Shown: positions 34,954-43,232 of the stretch, in pieces
Numbering within the stretch: position 1 is the first letter of the stretch
How the letters are laid out: each line of letters opens with the position of its first letter
Source of the DNA: CAVREM01 sp963728825
Lineage (GTDB): Bacteria; Acidobacteriota; Vicinamibacteria; Vicinamibacterales; CAVVIG01
DNA: 64,000 bases
Reading direction: 5' to 3'
NCBI GenBank assembly: GCA_963728825.1
Contig: CAVSLA010000004.1
Coordinates: forward strand, 434,001 to 498,000
The notes under the pieces: model-generated
Database searches by the model: none
Told to the model about the DNA's origin: nothing
What the model saw: the letters and a program-made list of their open reading frames with translations, nothing else
Position numbers and translations under genes: made by a program

Positions 34954-35729
34954 AGTCACTCCCACCCGCACCACGCCGACCATTGCGGTTGCACAGCGCG
35001 CCGAAGTACGGCCACAGTGGCAATCATCGCGTCGTGCCGCCACGCGAGACCTGCCGGCGGGCTCGGGGGGCCATGAAAACAATTGGCGTGACCCGCCTGG
35101 CGGACGTCACCGGGCTGGAACAGCCGACGGTCGCGGGCATCATCGACGGGCAATTTCTGCAAGACCTTGCGGTGTCTCCATTGGAGATCTTCGCGGCGCT
35201 CGAGGCCGGGACCACGGTTCTCGGCGCGGCCAGCATGGGCGCACTCCGCGCCGTAGAGATGGCGCCCTTCGGGATGATCGGCGTTGGCACCATCTTCCGC
35301 TGGTTCCGCGACGCGCGACTCATCGCCGAGGATGAACTGGCGGTCGCTTACGATGCCAGCACCGGGTCGGCGTTGTCAGACGCACTGGTCAACATGCGAT
35401 ACGCCTTCTCGCGAGCCGTCGCGGAGCAGGTGATTCACCGCGACACGCGGCGTCACCTGATACGGGTGGCGCGGAGTCTCTATTTTCCCGACCGGACGTA
35501 TCATGCGACGTTGCGCCTCGCTGAGAATGTCGTGCCTCGCGGCGAGTTGAACCGACTGCACGGCTGGCTGCGACACCGCTGCCCGGACCTCAAGGCTGAA
35601 GATGCCGTCCGGCTGCTGCGAGTGGCCGGCCGACTGTCGCACAAGGAGGAACCCGATGAATCCAGTCGTCGAGCAGATCCTCGGCAAGTTGATCATCGAT
35701 CCGACATTTCGGCAGACGTTCAAGGCTGA
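34950..35729 (+). CDS. Chimeric remnant: YcaO N-terminus joined in frame to TfuA C-terminal part
   Basis: 259 residues. Residues ~18-60 (HRVVPPRETCRRAR, then IGVTRLADVTGLEQP) match the N-terminal segment of YcaO cyclodehydratases. From ~63 the sequence is TfuA: AGIIDGQFLQDLAVSPLEIF, VLGAASMGALRAVEMAPFGM and GVGTIFRWFRDARLIAEDE. The missing parts are nearly all of YcaO, including its ATP site, and the first ~45 residues of TfuA. YcaO with TfuA normally thioamidates peptides. An internal deletion in an adjacent ycaO-tfuA pair explains the join. It overlaps the precursor gene by 74 nt. Confidence 0.7.
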   Translation: MKSLPPAPRRPLRLHSAPKYGHSGNHRVVPPRETCRRARGAMKTIGVTRLADVTGLEQPTVAGIIDGQFLQDLAVSPLEIFAALEAGTTVLGAASMGALRAVEMAPFGMIGVGTIFRWFRDARLIAEDELAVAYDASTGSALSDALVNMRYAFSRAVAEQVIHRDTRRHLIRVARSLYFPDRTYHATLRLAENVVPRGELNRLHGWLRHRCPDLKAEDAVRLLRVAGRLSHKEEPDESSRRADPRQVDHRSDISADVQG

Positions 35730-35871
35730 CCCTCAGAGAGTGCTGGCCCGTTACCAGCTGACACCGACGGAGCGCAACGGGCTGATGCAGATTGACGTGC
35801 AGGCACTCGAAACGGCGGTCCGCAACCTCCAGATGAGCAGGTCGGTCCCGACCGAAAGCTGGTTCTGGTGA
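35656..35871 (+). CDS. RiPP-precursor-like peptide (Franean1_4349/Os1348-like leader)
   Basis: 71 residues, starting inside the end of the YcaO/TfuA frame with AAGGAGG upstream. The leader-like MNPVVEQILGKLIIDPTFRQ, TFKADPQRVLARYQLTPTER and IDVQALETAVRNL has the shape of LigA/NHLP-type leaders that accompany YcaO-TfuA clusters: a helix, then DPxxVL, then LTPxE. The presumed core is the C-terminal ~15 residues ending SVPTESWFW, with no Cys. If the modification enzyme is gone (see the neighbour), the peptide may be unmodified. Confidence 0.65.
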   Translation: MNPVVEQILGKLIIDPTFRQTFKADPQRVLARYQLTPTERNGLMQIDVQALETAVRNLQMSRSVPTESWFW

Positions 35872-35907
35872 TGCCCTGCGTGAAGGGCCAGGACTCGCGG
35901 ATGGGAC

Positions 35908-36441
35908 CTATTTTGTTTTGGCGGCGACCGTGCGCGCCAGTTCGGTCAGCGCCTGGCCCCTCTGGGCCGCGTCTTTCGTGTTGAGTTGCAGATCGATGAC
36001 CGTCCGGCCCTGATGCACGGTCACGTTCATGTCGCCGTCCTTGGGGTAGAGCCACGACTCGTCACCGATGTCGAGCTTCTTGGCGGTGTCGAACTGATCG
36101 GAGCTGCCGTTGATTTGATCGAAGCTCGCAGCGTCGGCCGCAAAATGCACGATGACAATCAGGCCCTGTGCAGAGGTGGTGACGTGTGAGCACTGATAAC
36201 TCTCGACCGTCTTCATCAGCGATTCGCCGTTGCTCACCACCATGCTGCCGGCCAGATCGGGAACGACGCCGCGCACCTGCTCCTCGCTCAACAGCTTGCA
36301 GACCTCGATTCGCGGCTTGCGGCCGGCGCTTTGCGCTGCTTCGCCACCGCCGCTCACAGCGCCTGCATCGTCCGACCCACAAGCGGCCATGAACGCCAAC
36401 GAGGCGGTGAGGATGACCGGAGTTGGTAGATGCAGTTTCAT
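35908..36441 (-). CDS. Hypothetical lipoprotein
   Basis: 177 residues from the ATG at 36441. Lipobox LAFMAAC (Cys21) followed by a Gly/Ala linker. The domain beginning VCKLLSEEQVRGVVPDLAG and ending in TALTELARTVAAKTK resembles small extracytoplasmic lipoproteins of the DUF3558-like sort. Stand-alone, convergent with the RiPP genes and divergent from the sigma-factor operon. Confidence 0.7.
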   Translation of the reverse strand: MKLHLPTPVILTASLAFMAACGSDDAGAVSGGGEAAQSAGRKPRIEVCKLLSEEQVRGVVPDLAGSMVVSNGESLMKTVESYQCSHVTTSAQGLIVIVHFAADAASFDQINGSSDQFDTAKKLDIGDESWLYPKDGDMNVTVHQGRTVIDLQLNTKDAAQRGQALTELARTVAAKTK

Positions 36442-36583
36442 GATGCGTCCATGAGCAAACGGATGAGGTGGCAAGTGGTGGTGATGCGCTTCACAAAGCG
36501 ATAGTGATCGCAGAACCATGATCGCATCATCGCGAGGCTCTGGCGGCGTCGCGTTAGAATGCGCCGCGTCAGGACCGGAACCG

Positions 36584-37156
36584 ATGGATTCCCACGACAC
36601 CTCGCAGGAGCGCATCTCCCAGCTCCTGGCCGATTGGGCCAACCGCGATCCTGCCGCGCGCGAGCAACTCGTGCCGATCGTCTACGAGGAGCTTCGCCGC
36701 CTCGCCCATCACTACATGCGTGGCGAGCGCTCCGGCCATACGTTGCAGACCACGGCACTCGTCAACGAGGTATACCTCCGCCTCGCAGGAATCGATGCGA
36801 TGCGGTGGCGCGACCGCGTGCACTTTTTTGCGATGGCTGCCACGCTGATGCGTCGCGTCCTGGTGGACTACGCGCGTCAGCGCGGACGCGAGAAACGCGG
36901 CGCCGGCGTCACGATCACGTCTCTTGACGAAAATGCCGCGGTACCGCCACCCGCAGTCGACATCGTTGCGCTCGACGAAGCGCTTGGACGGCTGGCCGCC
37001 GTTGATCCACAACAAGGGCGCGTGATCGAGCTCAGGTTCTTCGCGGGGCTGTCCGTTGAAGAGACCGCCGAGGCGCTTGGCATTTCACCGGCGACTGTAA
37101 AGCGCGACTGGGCGACCGCTAAGCTCTGGCTGTACAACGAGCTCAAGACCGGATGA
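36584..37156 (+). CDS. ECF-type sigma factor, TIGR02999-like
   Basis: 190 residues from the ATG at 36584. Region 2 is REQLVPIVYEELRRLAHHYM and HTLQTTALVNEVYLRL; region 4 is EETAEALGISPATVKRDWAT with a helix-turn-helix. The DWAxAxxWLYxEL tail is typical of TIGR02999 sigma factors, which accompany Ser/Thr kinases with PD40 repeats in Acidobacteriota and Planctomycetota. Its TGA overlaps the kinase ATG (ATGA), so the two are one transcript and probably one signalling unit. There is no classic anti-sigma gene. Confidence 0.9.
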   Translation: MDSHDTSQERISQLLADWANRDPAAREQLVPIVYEELRRLAHHYMRGERSGHTLQTTALVNEVYLRLAGIDAMRWRDRVHFFAMAATLMRRVLVDYARQRGREKRGAGVTITSLDENAAVPPPAVDIVALDEALGRLAAVDPQQGRVIELRFFAGLSVEETAEALGISPATVKRDWATAKLWLYNELKTG

Positions 37157-40038
37157 AAACCCTGGATGACTGGCCGAGACTGAAGCGGGTGCTCGAGGGA
37201 GCGCTCGAGTGCGAGGACGCGGACCGGGAGGCCTACCTGGCGGAGGCCTGTGGAACCGACACGGCGCTGCGGGCGCGGATCGAGATCCTGCTCGCCGCGC
37301 GCAATCGCGCCAGTACCTTCCTGGAGACCCCGGCTGCACTGCTGCTCGAGGAACCCCGCGGACACCAGGACCTGAGCGGCCGCTCCATAAACTCCTACCG
37401 ACTGACGTCGCGCCTGGGGGCGGGCGGCATGGGCGAGGTGTATCTCGCACGCGATACGAGGCTCAACCGCGACGTGGCACTCAAAGTCCTGCCGGCCACC
37501 TTCGCGGCCGTTGCCGAACAGATCGCTCGATTCAAGCGCGAAGCGCAGCTGCTCGCGTCGCTCAACCATCCGCATATCGGATCGATCTACGGCTTCGAGG
37601 AAAGCGGAGGCACGTACGCGCTGGTGCTCGAGCTCGTCGAGGGTCCGACGCTAGCCGACCGCATCGCCCAGGGTCCGATCCCGCTCGACGAGGCGCTGCC
37701 CATCGCGCGACAGATCGTCGAAGCCGTCGAGGCCGCCCACGAACACGGTGTCGTTCACCGCGACCTGAAGCCGGCCAACATCAAGCTGCGGCCCGATGGA
37801 ACCGTCAAGGTGCTCGACTTCGGCCTTGCCAAAGCGCTCGACCGCGGTGCCGCCGCGCTTCCAATGATGTCCCCGGAGGCGACCGGCATCGGCCAGATTC
37901 TCGGCACCCCGTCGTACATGAGTCCCGAGCAGGCGCGGGGCAAAGTCGTCGACAAGCGCAGCGACATCTGGGCATTCGGCTGCGTCGTCTACGAAATGTT
38001 GACCGGGCGGCGTCCGTTTGAGGGCGAGGACACCACCGAGGTCCTCGTGCGCATCATCGAGCACGAGCCCGACTTCGAGGCATTGCCGGCGGCCTGCCCG
38101 CCAGCCGTCCGGCGCCTGCTCGCTCGTTGTCTGGAAAAGGAGCGTCTGAAACGCCTTCCCGATATCGGCGTGGCGCGGATCGAGATTGACGATGCCCTGA
38201 TCGCTCCGCTTGCGGTCGCCCCAGCTCCGAAGCCAGCGGCCCGGCTAGCGGCGCGCGCCGCTCCAATGTGGATTGTCGGCGCCGCGCTCATCGTTGCTGC
38301 CGTCGTCGGTGTTCTCGTGTATTCGCGGATCCCGACGACAGAATCACGAACGATCGTTCGCGCGTCGATTGCGCTGACGGAACCGCTGGATTTTGGCATT
38401 CAACAGCCAGCGTTTGCCATCTCGCCCGACGGCACACGCGTCGTGTACCGCACGGTGGGCGGCGGGCCGCTCCGCAGCCGGCTGCTGAGCGAAACGGGGA
38501 GCTCCGCAATCGCCGGGACAGAAGCCGCGTCGAATCCCTTCTTTTCGCCCGACGGCAGGTGGCTCGGGTTTTTCGTGGGGCACACGCTGAAGAAAGTCTC
38601 GTTTGCTGGTGGCGCGGTGGTCACCATCACCACACTGCCGCGCAATGTCGGTGCTCAGGGGTATCGCGGCGCTTCCTGGGCAGACGACGGCACGATCGCT
38701 TTTTCGTCGTCGACGGGAGCAGGTCTATTTGGTGTCAACGATCAGGGCGGCGAGCCCACACCGCTGACCACCATCGACCCGAACGCCAATGAGGCGGCGC
38801 ACCGCTGGCCGCATTTCATGCCGGGCGGCAAAGCCATCCTGTTCACGGTGAAATCGACGAATCTGCAATCGTTCGACGACGCGCCAATCATGGTTCGGTC
38901 GCTGGAGACCGGCGAGCAGCATCCGGTGGCGCAGGGCGACTCGGCGCAGTATCTGTCGAGTGGGCACCTGGTCTACGCGCGTGGCGGAGCCTTGTACGCC
39001 GTGCGGTTCGACGCGGCGCGGCTGGCGGTCGATGGTGCGCCTGTCAAAGTTGCCGACGCCGTGATCACTCACCCCGAAAGCGGTGGTGCGCAAGTCGCGA
39101 CCTCCCGAACCGGAACGCTGCTCTATGCATCTGGTGGCTCGAGGACTGCCGAGCGGCGCCTGTCATGGGTCGACCGCAGCGGAGCCGCGCGGCCGGTCAC
39201 CGATCGGCAGGCGCCGTACTGGTGGCCGCGCCTGTCTCCTGACGGCCGCCGCATCGCTGTCGTCATCGATGCGGCGTTCTCGAAGATCTGGGTGCTGGAC
39301 GTCGAGCGCGGAACATTCACCCGGGCGAGCCAGCTCGCCGGCGATCAGGATCGAGCGACGTGGATGCCCGACGGCGTTCACGTCACCTTCGGTGCGGACA
39401 CGGCGGGCAGCGGCGTCGTCCGCCCGTTCTCAGACACAATCGATGGCACGGGCAGCGCCAGGCTCCTCTTCGACGGTTCGCAATCGGCCACTCCGCTGAG
39501 CTGGTCGCCGGACGGACGCAGGATGCTCTACGGACAGGCAGGTGCGACCACGGGCCAGGACGTGTGGGTCTTTTCCGCCGACGACCAGACACTGACGCCG
39601 TTTCTCCAGAGCCCGTCCAACGAACTGTCGGCCGCGTTCTCGCCCGACGGCCGCTGGGTGGCGTACGTGTCTGACGAATCGGGCCGGGCCGAGGTCTACG
39701 TGCGGCCCTTTCCCGGGCCGGGCACGCGGAGTCAGGTGTCGGTTGAGGGCGGCACGGCTCCTGTGTGGTCGCGCAACGGACGCGAGCTCTTTTTCGCAAA
39801 AGGCAATACGCTCTTCGCGACGGCCGTCACGCTCGGCGGCACGTTCTCCAGCGGCTCGATCCAGCGACTGTTCTCCGGACCGTACAGCTTCGACGAGGTC
39901 ACGGGGAACTACGATGTGACGCCAGATGGCCGGCATTTTCTGGTGCCTCACAGCCGCGTCGATTCCGCGCCCCGTCACCTCGAGCTGGTCCTGAACTGGT
40001 TCGAGGAGGTGAATCGGCTCACCCCTCACAACCCCTAA
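37153..40038 (+). CDS. Ser/Thr protein kinase with transmembrane helix and TolB/PD40 repeats
   Basis: 961 residues. The N-terminal ~75 residues form a short helical domain typical of this family. The kinase domain (~78-340) has GAGGMGEVYLAR, ALKVLPA (Lys), VVHRDLKPANIKL, VLDFGLAKAL and GTPSYMSPEQARG. A single membrane helix lies at ~373-392 (WIVGAALIVAAVVGVLVYS). From ~410 the C-terminus has repeated ISPDGTRVVY/FSPDGRWLGF-type PD40 beta-propeller blades and would be periplasmic. It probably senses an extracytoplasmic ligand and phosphorylates a cytoplasmic target, perhaps the co-expressed sigma factor (inference). Confidence 0.93.
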   Translation: MKTLDDWPRLKRVLEGALECEDADREAYLAEACGTDTALRARIEILLAARNRASTFLETPAALLLEEPRGHQDLSGRSINSYRLTSRLGAGGMGEVYLARDTRLNRDVALKVLPATFAAVAEQIARFKREAQLLASLNHPHIGSIYGFEESGGTYALVLELVEGPTLADRIAQGPIPLDEALPIARQIVEAVEAAHEHGVVHRDLKPANIKLRPDGTVKVLDFGLAKALDRGAAALPMMSPEATGIGQILGTPSYMSPEQARGKVVDKRSDIWAFGCVVYEMLTGRRPFEGEDTTEVLVRIIEHEPDFEALPAACPPAVRRLLARCLEKERLKRLPDIGVARIEIDDALIAPLAVAPAPKPAARLAARAAPMWIVGAALIVAAVVGVLVYSRIPTTESRTIVRASIALTEPLDFGIQQPAFAISPDGTRVVYRTVGGGPLRSRLLSETGSSAIAGTEAASNPFFSPDGRWLGFFVGHTLKKVSFAGGAVVTITTLPRNVGAQGYRGASWADDGTIAFSSSTGAGLFGVNDQGGEPTPLTTIDPNANEAAHRWPHFMPGGKAILFTVKSTNLQSFDDAPIMVRSLETGEQHPVAQGDSAQYLSSGHLVYARGGALYAVRFDAARLAVDGAPVKVADAVITHPESGGAQVATSRTGTLLYASGGSRTAERRLSWVDRSGAARPVTDRQAPYWWPRLSPDGRRIAVVIDAAFSKIWVLDVERGTFTRASQLAGDQDRATWMPDGVHVTFGADTAGSGVVRPFSDTIDGTGSARLLFDGSQSATPLSWSPDGRRMLYGQAGATTGQDVWVFSADDQTLTPFLQSPSNELSAAFSPDGRWVAYVSDESGRAEVYVRPFPGPGTRSQVSVEGGTAPVWSRNGRELFFAKGNTLFATAVTLGGTFSSGSIQRLFSGPYSFDEVTGNYDVTPDGRHFLVPHSRVDSAPRHLELVLNWFEEVNRLTPHNP

Positions 40039-40133
40039 CCCATTCCTGCGAACAGTTCGATGAGCCCTGCGGGCTCCGGACGGCGCCTTATGAGGCAGGG
40101 AGAGCCGTCAACCTACTGACCAGGAGGTACCTG

Positions 40134-40945
40134 ATGCCCAGAATCAGCACCAACACCATCACGATCAACTACGACCAGCAGGGCACAGGTGAGCCTCTGG
40201 TGCTCATTCCTTACCTGGCCGCCGATCACGCGTGCTACGCGTTTCAGGTGGCCGAGTACGCGAAGCACTTCACCTGCATCTCGCTCGACCTGCGCGGGAC
40301 CGGCGAGAGCGACAAACCTGGCGACGCCTACACCACCGAGACTCTCGCTGACGATGTCGCCGCATTCATGCAGGCGGCGGGAATCGGCAAGGCTCATGTC
40401 GCTGGGCTGTCCCTCGGTGCGGCGGTCGGGATGTGGGTGGCGGCGAAGTACCCGACAGGGTCGAGTCGTTGTCGCTGCATGGCGGATGGCCGAAGACTGA
40501 CGCCTTCCAGCGAACGATTGTCGATGGCTGGCAGGTCATGGCGAAAGCGGTTGGCGTGTCCGAGACGATCATTCGCGGCATCTTCCCGTGGTGCTTCACA
40601 CCCGAGCTGTATGGCACGCAGCCGGACTACCTCGAGTCGCTGGCAGGGTTCGTCAGGAGCCGTCCGGCGCAGTCGGTGGCTGATTTCGTTCAACAATCGA
40701 ATGCCGTCATCGCTCACGACGTGGAGGCGCAGCTCGGGCGGATTGCCGCCCCGACGTTGATCACGTTCGGTCGCCACGATCAGGTGACGTCGACCCGCTT
40801 CGCGGATCGCCTGACGAGTGGTATTCGCAACTCCGACGTCCTGATCTTCGAAGGGTGCGCGCACGCGCCGCTCTACGAGAAGGTCGAGGAGTTCAACGAC
40901 AAGACGTTGCGGTTCCTGCAGCAGGCACGGGTCGGCAGCAGGTAG
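40134..40945 (+). pseudogene. Alpha/beta hydrolase, one frameshift
   Basis: ATG at 40134 with AGGAGG 6 nt upstream. The first frame encodes the oxyanion region VLIPYLAADH, LDLRGTGESDKPG and the nucleophile elbow AGLSLGAAVGMW. One base is missing at ~40451-40455. Adding it gives AAKYPDRVESLSLHGGWPKT and continues to the acid GRHDQVTS and the His of EGCAHAPLYEK. The corrected length is ~270 residues, normal for the family. As assembled, the nucleophile half and the Asp/His half are in different frames, so it is inactive or wrongly assembled. Confidence 0.85.
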
Positions 40946-40967
40946 AAAAAGTTCCCGACGCTCTGGT

Positions 40968-41446
40968 TCAAGGAATCGGTTGTTGTTGCTGCGGCGTCAG
41001 TTGATCCTTCCAGAACTGCGGGAGATTCTGGACCCAGCCGTTATAGGGCAGCGGAATGGCCAGACGCTGAACAAAGGCATGGGAGGTCAGGGCGTCCGCG
41101 TGTCGTCCTTGAGCGTGGACGTGAGGGGCCACAGCAGGCTCGTCGTGGTGTGGACCGTCTCGGTTTCAGAGCCGCCGATGAATCGGACGACGCTTCCCGG
41201 GCTGACGATGGCGAGCGACTGCGTGCCCGCGTTGACGCATCCGCTGCCGGCGGAACATCTGAACCACGGTCCCGGACCGTCATTGAGCTGGAAGACCGCC
41301 GCAAACGACTGCGCCCGAGCGATCTCGAGGACCGGCTCCCGGCCGAGCGCTCCCACGGCGGCAATCGTGGCGAGGACAGCGGCGATTTGCCGCCACCGAG
41401 GATTGATCACCGGGGACTGACCTGGAAGAGAGGATGTGCCGGCCAT
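40968..41446 (-). pseudogene. Broken cupredoxin-like secreted protein gene
   Basis: From the ATG at 41446 a signal-like segment (IAAVLATIAAVGALG) is followed by SIVSPGSVVRF-like strands and GGSETETVHTTTSLLWP, which resembles the first copper-site region of plastocyanin-like domains. The frame stops at 41087. A shift of one base just upstream of that stop opens a further protein-like stretch (ALTSHAFVQRLAIPLPYNGW, LPQFWKDQL) ending at 40968. Even corrected, it lacks the usual C-terminal Cys/His/Met copper ligands, so an internal deletion is also likely. Confidence 0.45.
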
Positions 41447-41696
41447 CTGGCTTCTCCCATCAAAGAGTTGTCGGGCACGATGCGTGCGCGGAGCTGTCAG
41501 CCGAGCTGACGATTTGGTCTGGGAGTGTCGGCGGCGACGATACCGACGATGGGCTCGAAGGTCAATCAGAACTGCACGTTGTTTTACGATCACACGCTCG
41601 CCGCGGTCGTGTTCGACGAACGCTGCCAGATGGCCTGACGCCGCCGTTTTCGTTGCCGCACCGCCTGCGGTAGACTGCAACGACGGGCGAACCAAC

Positions 41697-43190
41697 GTGA
41701 TCCTGACCCTGGAACTCAGCGCGCCGCTGGCGAAGCCTGGAGTCGTCACGCGCCAGGTCTTCGGCGAGGACGGCGGCACCATCGGACGCGACATCAAGAG
41801 CTTCTGGGTGCTGCCCGACGGCGAAGTCTCGGGCCGGCACGCGCTCATCAGCTACCGTAACGCCGTCTTCTATATCGAAGACACCAACAGCACCAACGGC
41901 ATCTCGATCAACTCCGCCGACAACCGACTGGTGCCATCGCGGCGTTATCCGCTCAAGACCGGCGACCGCATCCTGATCCGTCCGTACGTCATTGCGGTGA
42001 CCATCGCCGAGAGCGCACAACCGCCTTCGCGTTCGCTCAACCCGCTCGATTCCGATCCGTTTTTCAGCAGCGATCCGTTTGCGCCGGGGGATGTCCCACT
42101 GGCCGGCGGAGCACCCTTCCCCACGCCGGCTGCGGCCGATGGCGCGCAAGAGCTTGATCCGATCAACCTGATTGGCGGGCCGCCAAAAGCGCCGCCGCGA
42201 AAGGTCGTCGACGCCCGCGCGCTGGGCGGCGGCGCCCCGTGGGACGCGCACTATCGGCCGCCCGAGGCGGTTGCGCCACCCAAACCGGTGCCGCCGCCCG
42301 TTCCGGAATCGATTCCTCACGACTACAACCCGCTCGCGGATTCGGTGGTCGATCTGCCGGCACCTCCGCCACCGTCGCCGCCAACGCCACCGCCGCTTCC
42401 GCCACCGCGTCCGCCCCCGCTACCTGTGACGCCGCCGCCGCTCGAAGCGAGGTTCGATCCCACGCCGCCACCGACGCCGGTGCCGCGACTACCGATCGCA
42501 CCGCCGCCGAACAGGTCTATCGCGGATGAGCCTGCGCCACCGGCTGCCGGGTACGTTCGCGGACTCGACGTCAAGGCGCTCCTGGAGGGTGCCGGGCTAG
42601 ACGGCTCGTTGCAGTCGTCGGAGCTCGAGCGGACCTTTGGCGAGATCTTGAAGGTCGTGGTGGAGGGCGTCATGGAGGTATTGCGCGCCCGGCAGGAGAT
42701 CAAAGACGAATTCCGGATGCACCTGACGCAGTTCCGGCCGACGGAAAACAATCCGCTGAAGTTTTCCGCGAACGTCGAAGACGCGCTGCACAACCTGCTG
42801 GTCAAGCGCAATCCTGCGTATCTGGGGCCGGTGCAGGCATTTGCCGAAGCCTTTGAAGATCTGCGGCATCACCAGGTTGCCATGCTCGAGGGGATGCGCG
42901 CCGCGTTCGAGGCGATGCTCGAGGAGTTCGACCCCGATGTCCTGCAGAAGGAATTCGACCGACAGGTGAAGTCCGGTGGGCTGCTCAGTGTGCCTGCAAA
43001 ACTGCGCTACTGGGACCTCTATCGGGAGCGCTGCCGTGATATGGTCCAGGACAAAGACGCGAGCTTCCGGAAACTGTTCGGGGAGGAGTTCGCGCAGGCG
43101 TACGAAACCCAGCTCCGGCGCCTCAAATCCGTCGGCCGGGCCCAGTCCCGCCCCGGCCCATTGGAGGCGTCTCGCCCTCCGGAGGAGTGA
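41697..43190 (+). CDS. tagH: T6SS FHA-domain protein TagH
   Basis: 497 residues from the GTG at 41697; the open frame upstream looks non-coding. The FHA domain is residues ~5-105 (GGTIGRDIKSFWVLPDGEVS with GR, SGRH and NSTNGI phosphothreonine-binding loops). A Pro-rich linker spans ~130-285. The C-terminal TagH domain (~295-470) includes LEGAGLDGSLQSSELERTFG and the region LKVVVEGVMEVLRARQEIKD. FHA proteins of T6SS bind a phosphorylated partner and promote assembly. First gene of the cluster; tssK follows after 42 bp. Confidence 0.9.
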   Translation: MILTLELSAPLAKPGVVTRQVFGEDGGTIGRDIKSFWVLPDGEVSGRHALISYRNAVFYIEDTNSTNGISINSADNRLVPSRRYPLKTGDRILIRPYVIAVTIAESAQPPSRSLNPLDSDPFFSSDPFAPGDVPLAGGAPFPTPAAADGAQELDPINLIGGPPKAPPRKVVDARALGGGAPWDAHYRPPEAVAPPKPVPPPVPESIPHDYNPLADSVVDLPAPPPPSPPTPPPLPPPRPPPLPVTPPPLEARFDPTPPPTPVPRLPIAPPPNRSIADEPAPPAAGYVRGLDVKALLEGAGLDGSLQSSELERTFGEILKVVVEGVMEVLRARQEIKDEFRMHLTQFRPTENNPLKFSANVEDALHNLLVKRNPAYLGPVQAFAEAFEDLRHHQVAMLEGMRAAFEAMLEEFDPDVLQKEFDRQVKSGGLLSVPAKLRYWDLYRERCRDMVQDKDASFRKLFGEEFAQAYETQLRRLKSVGRAQSRPGPLEASRPPEE

Positions 43191-43232
43191 ACGTCCGACG
43201 CCCGATCTGTTGTAGATTGCGTCACACCGCCC

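Noticed and set aside
39765..40133. Upstream extension of the alpha/beta hydrolase frame
   Set aside because: It overlaps the PD40 part of the kinase in another frame; the ATG at 40134 with AGGAGG is the real start.
41653..41676. Possible promoter (TTGCCG ... TAGACT) before tagH
   Set aside because: The spacer is only 12 bp, too short for a sigma-70 promoter, and the match is weak in G+C-rich DNA.
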